A stretch of DNA of 64,000 nucleotides from Vibrio sp. YMD68 (GTDB lineage Bacteria > Pseudomonadota > Gammaproteobacteria > Enterobacterales > Vibrionaceae). Under the pieces are notes generated by a model, which made no database searches, had not been told where the DNA came from, and saw only the letters and a program-made list of their open reading frames with translations. This document shows positions 60,332-64,000 of the stretch, piece by piece; position 1 is the stretch's first letter; the number at the start of each line of letters is the position of its first letter. Where the stretch lies: contig NZ_CP124614.1 of NCBI RefSeq assembly GCF_029958905.1, forward strand, positions 2,542,001-2,606,000. The letters run 5' to 3'. Position numbers and translations under genes: made by a program.

Positions 60332-61486
60332 ATGATGTTATCTATTTTTAAAATCTTCTTTGCTTTAGGTTGGATAAGTTTTGGTGGCCCTGCGGCTCAC
60401 ATAGGCTATTTTCGCAATGCATTTGTGGAAAAACGAAAGTGGTTAGACGACCAAGAATACGCACAAATCGTTGCGCTTAGCCAGTTTTTACCCGGCCCTG
60501 GTTCGAGCCAAGTTGGGTTTGCTATCGGCTATAAACGAGGAGGAATAGGCGGGGCATGCATGGCCTTTTTAGGATTCACTCTGCCTTCTATCTTTATTAT
60601 GCTCGCGCTCGCTGCTCTCAGTAGTCAATTGACGGAACATTCCTTATTTCAAAATGTAATCCATGGTCTGAAGCTGCTTGCCGTTGTGGTTGTCGCGGAC
60701 GCGGCTTGGGGAATGTATAAAAACTTTTGCCAGCAGACGTTAACCGTCGCCCTCTGCATAACAACAGCCGTCGCGCTCTTGGTTATGCCCAATATTGCGA
60801 CCCAAATTCTAGTGTTATTCATATCGGCACTCATTGGGGTGAAGTACTTAGCAAAACCGAACCTGGATGCTTCTTCGCCATTTAAGCCATCAATATGGCC
60901 GTTGGCCCTGTTTGTTGTATTCCTTGCCGTGCCTTTTGTCACGCCTTCTTTATTTGGTTCGATCCAGAGTATTGCTCTATTCAGTGATTTTTTCCAAGCG
61001 GGGAGCCTAGTATTTGGCGGCGGCCATGTCGTACTTCCACTGCTGCAAAATATTGTCGGCGACCAATTAAGCTCAGATGCTTTTCTCACTGGCTATGCAG
61101 CCGCTCAAGCCGTTCCAGGGCCAATGTTTACCTTTGCTACTTATATTGGCTACGAAATGCTACCTGAAAGCCCTGTTATCGGTGCCATCGTTGCCACTGT
61201 TGCTGTTTTTTTACCGGGTTTTTTGCTGCTACTTGGGGTACTGAAAAATTGGCAGCAACTGGCCAGTAAACCCAGCGTATCAGGAGCAATCAGTGGCGTG
61301 AATGCTTCGGTGGTGGGTTTGCTGATTGCGGCTCTGTACCAACCGGTCTTTACCAGCGCTATTTTCAATGGGTGGGATATGGCATTCGTCGTCGTCGGAC
61401 TCTTTCTTTTAAAACAACTCAAATTGCCGATTGTTTGGATGGTTGTTTTCTTTGCTTTATCTGGTGTGTTGTTAGGACTGGTTTAA
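60332..61486 (+). CDS. chrA: Chromate transporter family protein ChrA (two-domain form)
   Basis: This 384-residue membrane protein has two related halves, the CHR domain repeated. Each begins with a conserved patch: ALGWISFGGPAAHIGYFRNAFVEKRKWL in the first half and FQAGSLVFGGGHVVLPLLQN with GYAAAQAVPGPMFTFATYIG in the second. Long CHR proteins export chromate, or in some cases transport related anions. The divergent LysR gene probably controls it. Chromate as substrate is inferred from the family. Confidence 0.88.
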   Translation: MMLSIFKIFFALGWISFGGPAAHIGYFRNAFVEKRKWLDDQEYAQIVALSQFLPGPGSSQVGFAIGYKRGGIGGACMAFLGFTLPSIFIMLALAALSSQLTEHSLFQNVIHGLKLLAVVVVADAAWGMYKNFCQQTLTVALCITTAVALLVMPNIATQILVLFISALIGVKYLAKPNLDASSPFKPSIWPLALFVVFLAVPFVTPSLFGSIQSIALFSDFFQAGSLVFGGGHVVLPLLQNIVGDQLSSDAFLTGYAAAQAVPGPMFTFATYIGYEMLPESPVIGAIVATVAVFLPGFLLLLGVLKNWQQLASKPSVSGAISGVNASVVGLLIAALYQPVFTSAIFNGWDMAFVVVGLFLLKQLKLPIVWMVVFFALSGVLLGLV

Positions 61487-61495
61487 TAAAACTAT

Positions 61496-61548
61496 AGTAG
61501 GAGAGCGGCTTGATGCGACCTGCACTGTGGCTCTCCTACTCGTTTGTG
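61496..61548 (+). terminator. Possible terminator after chrA
   Basis: Arms AGTAGGAGAGC (61496-61506) and GCTCTCCTACT (61530-61540) pair over 11 bp around a 23-base loop; the following T tract is weak. Confidence 0.5.
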
Positions 61549-61566
61549 TTCATTACCCTCTATCAC

Positions 61567-61599
61567 TAAACGAATACAAATAAACGAACGCAAATAAAC
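61567..61599. repeat. 14-bp tandem duplication, about 2.4 copies
   Basis: TAAACGAATACAAA, TAAACGAACGCAAA and a third TAAAC, between chrA and the tadD-like gene. Confidence 0.8.
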
Positions 61600-61641
61600 G
61601 CATTCGTTTAAAGGTATACATTAACTGGCGCAAATACAGTC

Positions 61642-62661
61642 TTACTGAGAGGCCTCATCCATACCTTCTTTCACTCTGACTTCCGCTAACGCTCTTTCGA
61701 GGTTTTCGTTGGCCACCTTATAGTAAGATGGCTTTTTATCGATCGCTTGCTGTAAATAGGGTATTGCTTTGTCTGGTTTCCCCTGAAGAATGAGGAAGTA
61801 ACCGACATTATTCAATGCTTCAGCGGCCTCCATTTGACGCATAAAGACGTTGATTGCACGCTTAATCTCTCCTTTGCTTAGGTAGATTAACGCCAGATTA
61901 TTCTGTGCTTTTTCATTATCCGGCTCCTGCTCTAATGCCGACAAGGTGTATCTCAACGCTGTTTTGTAATCGCCCGACATGTAATACGAATAGCCTGTGT
62001 TTATTTGCAATTTCACCGAACGAGGATCAATCAATAATGCCTTTTTATAAAAAGTCTGAGCCAACACATGATTCGCTTTAACATCGGTTAGTACACCTAA
62101 TCCCATATAAGCGTTCGCGGGGGATACGTTATCAATGTGCAGCGCTGCAACGTCTTCGGGGTTAACGAGATCATCCTGGCTAAGTGTTATAACACTATTG
62201 AGACGCACTTGATCCGCATTAAGGGCTCGTAAGTAATAGCTATACCCTAGATCTACCTCGCCTTGTTTTGTGTAAATACTGCCAAGCTGCTCAAGCACTT
62301 TGATGTTGTTTGGATTTTCTTCCAACGCGATCGAATAGGCTTTACCTGCTAATGTAAGGTTGCCACGAGACTCATGGATCCGCCCAATATTATACAAAGA
62401 TTGATCATGGTATTGTTTCTCAGGAAACGACAGCGATCGTATGTATTCATAGAGTGCCAAATCGATATTATTTCTGCTCAGCGCAATATCACCTCGCATA
62501 ATGGCTTCTTTTTCATTAAGCGGTGGGGCATCCGATGTTAGCGTATCAATTGGCCGTCCATCGTATAAAGTCGCTTCAAAGCCCGGCGTTTCAGGTTCGC
62601 TCGCACAAGCCGTTAATAATAAAAACAACGCCATGCTCGTTAGTGTTTGATATCCTTTCAT
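61642..62661 (-). CDS. tadD: TPR lipoprotein TadD of a Flp/Tad pilus system
   Basis: This 339-residue lipoprotein has lipobox LLTAC near residue 20 and multiple TPR units (AGKAYSIALEENPNNIKVLEQLGSIY, AQTFYKKALLIDPRSVKLQINTGYSYY, AQNNLALIYLSKGEIKRAINVF). TadD is needed for assembly of Flp pili and probably helps secretin formation. The start ATG at 62661 has AAGGAG at ideal spacing; a GTG two codons upstream overlaps that site. It follows tadC by nine bases, in the usual tadB-tadC-tadD order. Confidence 0.88.
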   Translation of the reverse strand: MKGYQTLTSMALFLLLTACASEPETPGFEATLYDGRPIDTLTSDAPPLNEKEAIMRGDIALSRNNIDLALYEYIRSLSFPEKQYHDQSLYNIGRIHESRGNLTLAGKAYSIALEENPNNIKVLEQLGSIYTKQGEVDLGYSYYLRALNADQVRLNSVITLSQDDLVNPEDVAALHIDNVSPANAYMGLGVLTDVKANHVLAQTFYKKALLIDPRSVKLQINTGYSYYMSGDYKTALRYTLSALEQEPDNEKAQNNLALIYLSKGEIKRAINVFMRQMEAAEALNNVGYFLILQGKPDKAIPYLQQAIDKKPSYYKVANENLERALAEVRVKEGMDEASQ

Positions 62662-62670
62662 AATCACTCC

Positions 62671-63615
62671 TTACTGACCTAGCGTTGATGTGAGACTCAA
62701 CATGGATGGCCCAATTGCGACGATAAAAAAGCATGGCCAGATAAAGAGCAACAACGGAAAAATCATTTTTGTTGGAATTTTTGCGGCAATTTCTTCAACT
62801 TCTTGATTGCGACGATCACGAAAATCCTCGGTATATTCTCGTAACGTTTGGGAAATGCTCCCACCGATCCGTGACGCATGCGCTAACATTTTGACTAAGC
62901 CGGTAATTTCTTCCACGCCCGTTCTCTCGACGAGATCATCAAAAGCATCCGACATTTCAACCCCAGCTTTAATCTTGCCACACACGGTATCTAGCTCGTC
63001 AGCAAATTCTGGATGAGAAATCATCAACTCATCCGCGACTCTTCGTAGCGCAGAATTAAACCCGAGACCCGATTCGGTACACACCACCAGCAAGTCGAGA
63101 GCATCCGGGACTCCTCCTCGCACTTTTGATTGACGTTTTTTGACCATACGATTGAGCGCCATGTTAGGCGCAAACACACCAAACGCCACACTGAAAATCA
63201 TGGCTAGCCTTAGATTACTCATGTCTGGAACAAAAAAGTACAGTGCACCCGCCATCATCACACCGATGATGAAACTGAATATTTTAATCGCATAAAAGAG
63301 GGTTAGCGCATCCGCTTCATGGTATCCCGCATGCATCAATTGATGGCGAACACTTTCACGCTCTTTCGAGTTTGAAGGTGTCATCATGGGCGCTAGCGAC
63401 TCTAGCGTATTATCAATTTTCCGAGATTTCTTCAGCTTTTGACCACCCGATTCATTCCTGATTTCTTCTAGTTTTCTCTTAATCGGAGATTTCACTCCAA
63501 AAAAGATGAACGCGACGGTCATGATCGACAAACTGGTAGAGACGAGAATGAGACCCAAGAAAAACAGTTCATCGTCTATTTCTATGTAATTAATAAAATC
63601 GAGGAGGCGTTCCAT
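62671..63615 (-). CDS. tadC: Tad pilus inner-membrane protein TadC
   Basis: This 314-residue membrane protein carries a T2SSF (GspF-like) domain: GVPDALDLLVVCTESGLGFNSALRRVADE, LDTVCGKIKAGVEMSDAFDDLVERTGVEEITGLVKML and the terminal helices. With TadB it forms the platform for the TadA ATPase in Flp pilus assembly. I place the start at ATG 63615, one base after the tadB stop, with GAGGT upstream; a start four codons earlier would overlap tadB. Confidence 0.9.
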   Translation of the reverse strand: MERLLDFINYIEIDDELFFLGLILVSTSLSIMTVAFIFFGVKSPIKRKLEEIRNESGGQKLKKSRKIDNTLESLAPMMTPSNSKERESVRHQLMHAGYHEADALTLFYAIKIFSFIIGVMMAGALYFFVPDMSNLRLAMIFSVAFGVFAPNMALNRMVKKRQSKVRGGVPDALDLLVVCTESGLGFNSALRRVADELMISHPEFADELDTVCGKIKAGVEMSDAFDDLVERTGVEEITGLVKMLAHASRIGGSISQTLREYTEDFRDRRNQEVEEIAAKIPTKMIFPLLLFIWPCFFIVAIGPSMLSLTSTLGQ

Positions 63616-63616
63616 G

Positions 63617-64000
63617 TTACACCTCAAAGTTGATGATGTTTCGGATCCATATCGAACCCAAAAATAGGCTGACTATCCCACCACTGACTAAGGTCATTCC
63701 TCTCGGATCTTCATACAATGGCTCTACGTACGTAGGGTTAATGAGCGACATGAAGATAAAAAGGATGAACGGGGACAACACCAGTATCCACGCAGACAAC
63801 CGGCTTTCCGCTGAGATGGTTTTAATTTTTCTCTGCAATTTAAATCTAGCCCTAAGCACATGAGAGACTTTTTCTAGATTTTCAGACAGGTTTCCTCCCG
63901 TCTCTTTTTGCAATAGCACCGCACTAGAAAACGCCAACATAGAAACAGTCGGTGTTCTTTCCGCCATCTGCATAATCGCGAGGCGCATATCGTACCCATA
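63617..64000 (-). CDS. tadB: Tad pilus inner-membrane protein TadB (5' part outside window)
   Basis: This C-terminal fragment of TadB enters from beyond the window edge; the frame is open through 64000 (YGYD before MRLAIMQM). Visible are the T2SSF segment TVSMLAFSSAVLLQKETGGNLSENLEKVSHVLRARFKLQRKIKTISAESRLSAW and two membrane helices. The rest of the tad locus should lie beyond the edge. Confidence 0.88.
   Translation of the reverse strand, partial: YGYDMRLAIMQMAERTPTVSMLAFSSAVLLQKETGGNLSENLEKVSHVLRARFKLQRKIKTISAESRLSAWILVLSPFILFIFMSLINPTYVEPLYEDPRGMTLVSGGIVSLFLGSIWIRNIINFEV

Overview
The window looks like chromosomal DNA from a gammaproteobacterium of the Vibrionaceae. The blocks phoB-phoR-pst, rdgC, queA-tgt-yajC-secD-secF, CBS protein, oxyR-peroxiredoxin and recC-recB-recD have the content and order I associate with Vibrio chromosomes, and the long PstC and PstA permeases are the form I associate with that group. 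The species cannot be fixed from the sequence alone. I saw no rRNA, tRNA, insertion sequence, CRISPR array or prophage.

Layout: (1) 1-9731, minus strand: recD (3' end cut by the window), recB and recC, the RecBCD helicase-nuclease. (2) 9870-18443: a glycerol ABC importer operon, glpS-glpT-glpP-glpQ-glpU-glpV, in the order known from Rhizobium. It is divergent from an AcoR-type sigma-54 activator, and a good -24/-12 promoter lies before glpS. (3) 18593-23148: two LysR regulators, SOS-controlled yebG, cutC and two small outer-membrane proteins. (4) 23229-32035, minus strand: the phosphate regulon core phoB-phoR-pstS-pstC-pstA-pstB-phoU with two candidate Pho boxes. (5) 32359-38738: rdgC, trhP-yfhL, a bd-type (CioAB-like) quinol oxidase behind a perfect FNR box, and mepA. 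(6) 38934-44645, minus strand: queA, tgt, yajC, secD, secF. (7) 44939-51076: a chemoreceptor, a CBS protein, the wreck of an isocitrate lyase gene, oxyR, a peroxiredoxin, and dapD. (8) 51417-55652: glpK, glpR, glpD. (9) 55787-61486: nnrS, a gamma-glutamylcyclotransferase-like protein, an O-antigen-ligase-like membrane protein, and a LysR/ChrA divergent pair. (10) 61642-64000, minus strand: tadD, tadC and part of tadB of a Flp/Tad pilus locus.

The most interesting theme is glycerol. The window has an ATP-driven glycerol importer under apparent sigma-54 control, plus GlpK and GlpD, but no glpF facilitator. GlpK keeps the fructose-1,6-bisphosphate loop but has lost the IIAGlc-docking loop, including its zinc-ligand glutamate, so it may escape inducer exclusion. 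The importer's two ATPases carry complementary defects that would leave one normal and one degenerate ATP site. Together this suggests a rewired, scavenging type of glycerol use.

Two other themes stand out. The glyoxylate-shunt locus is decayed: an aceA fragment with a large internal deletion keeps its own terminator, and aceB is absent. Short tandem duplications of 7-18 bp recur through the window, mostly just after stop codons and twice in frame inside genes.
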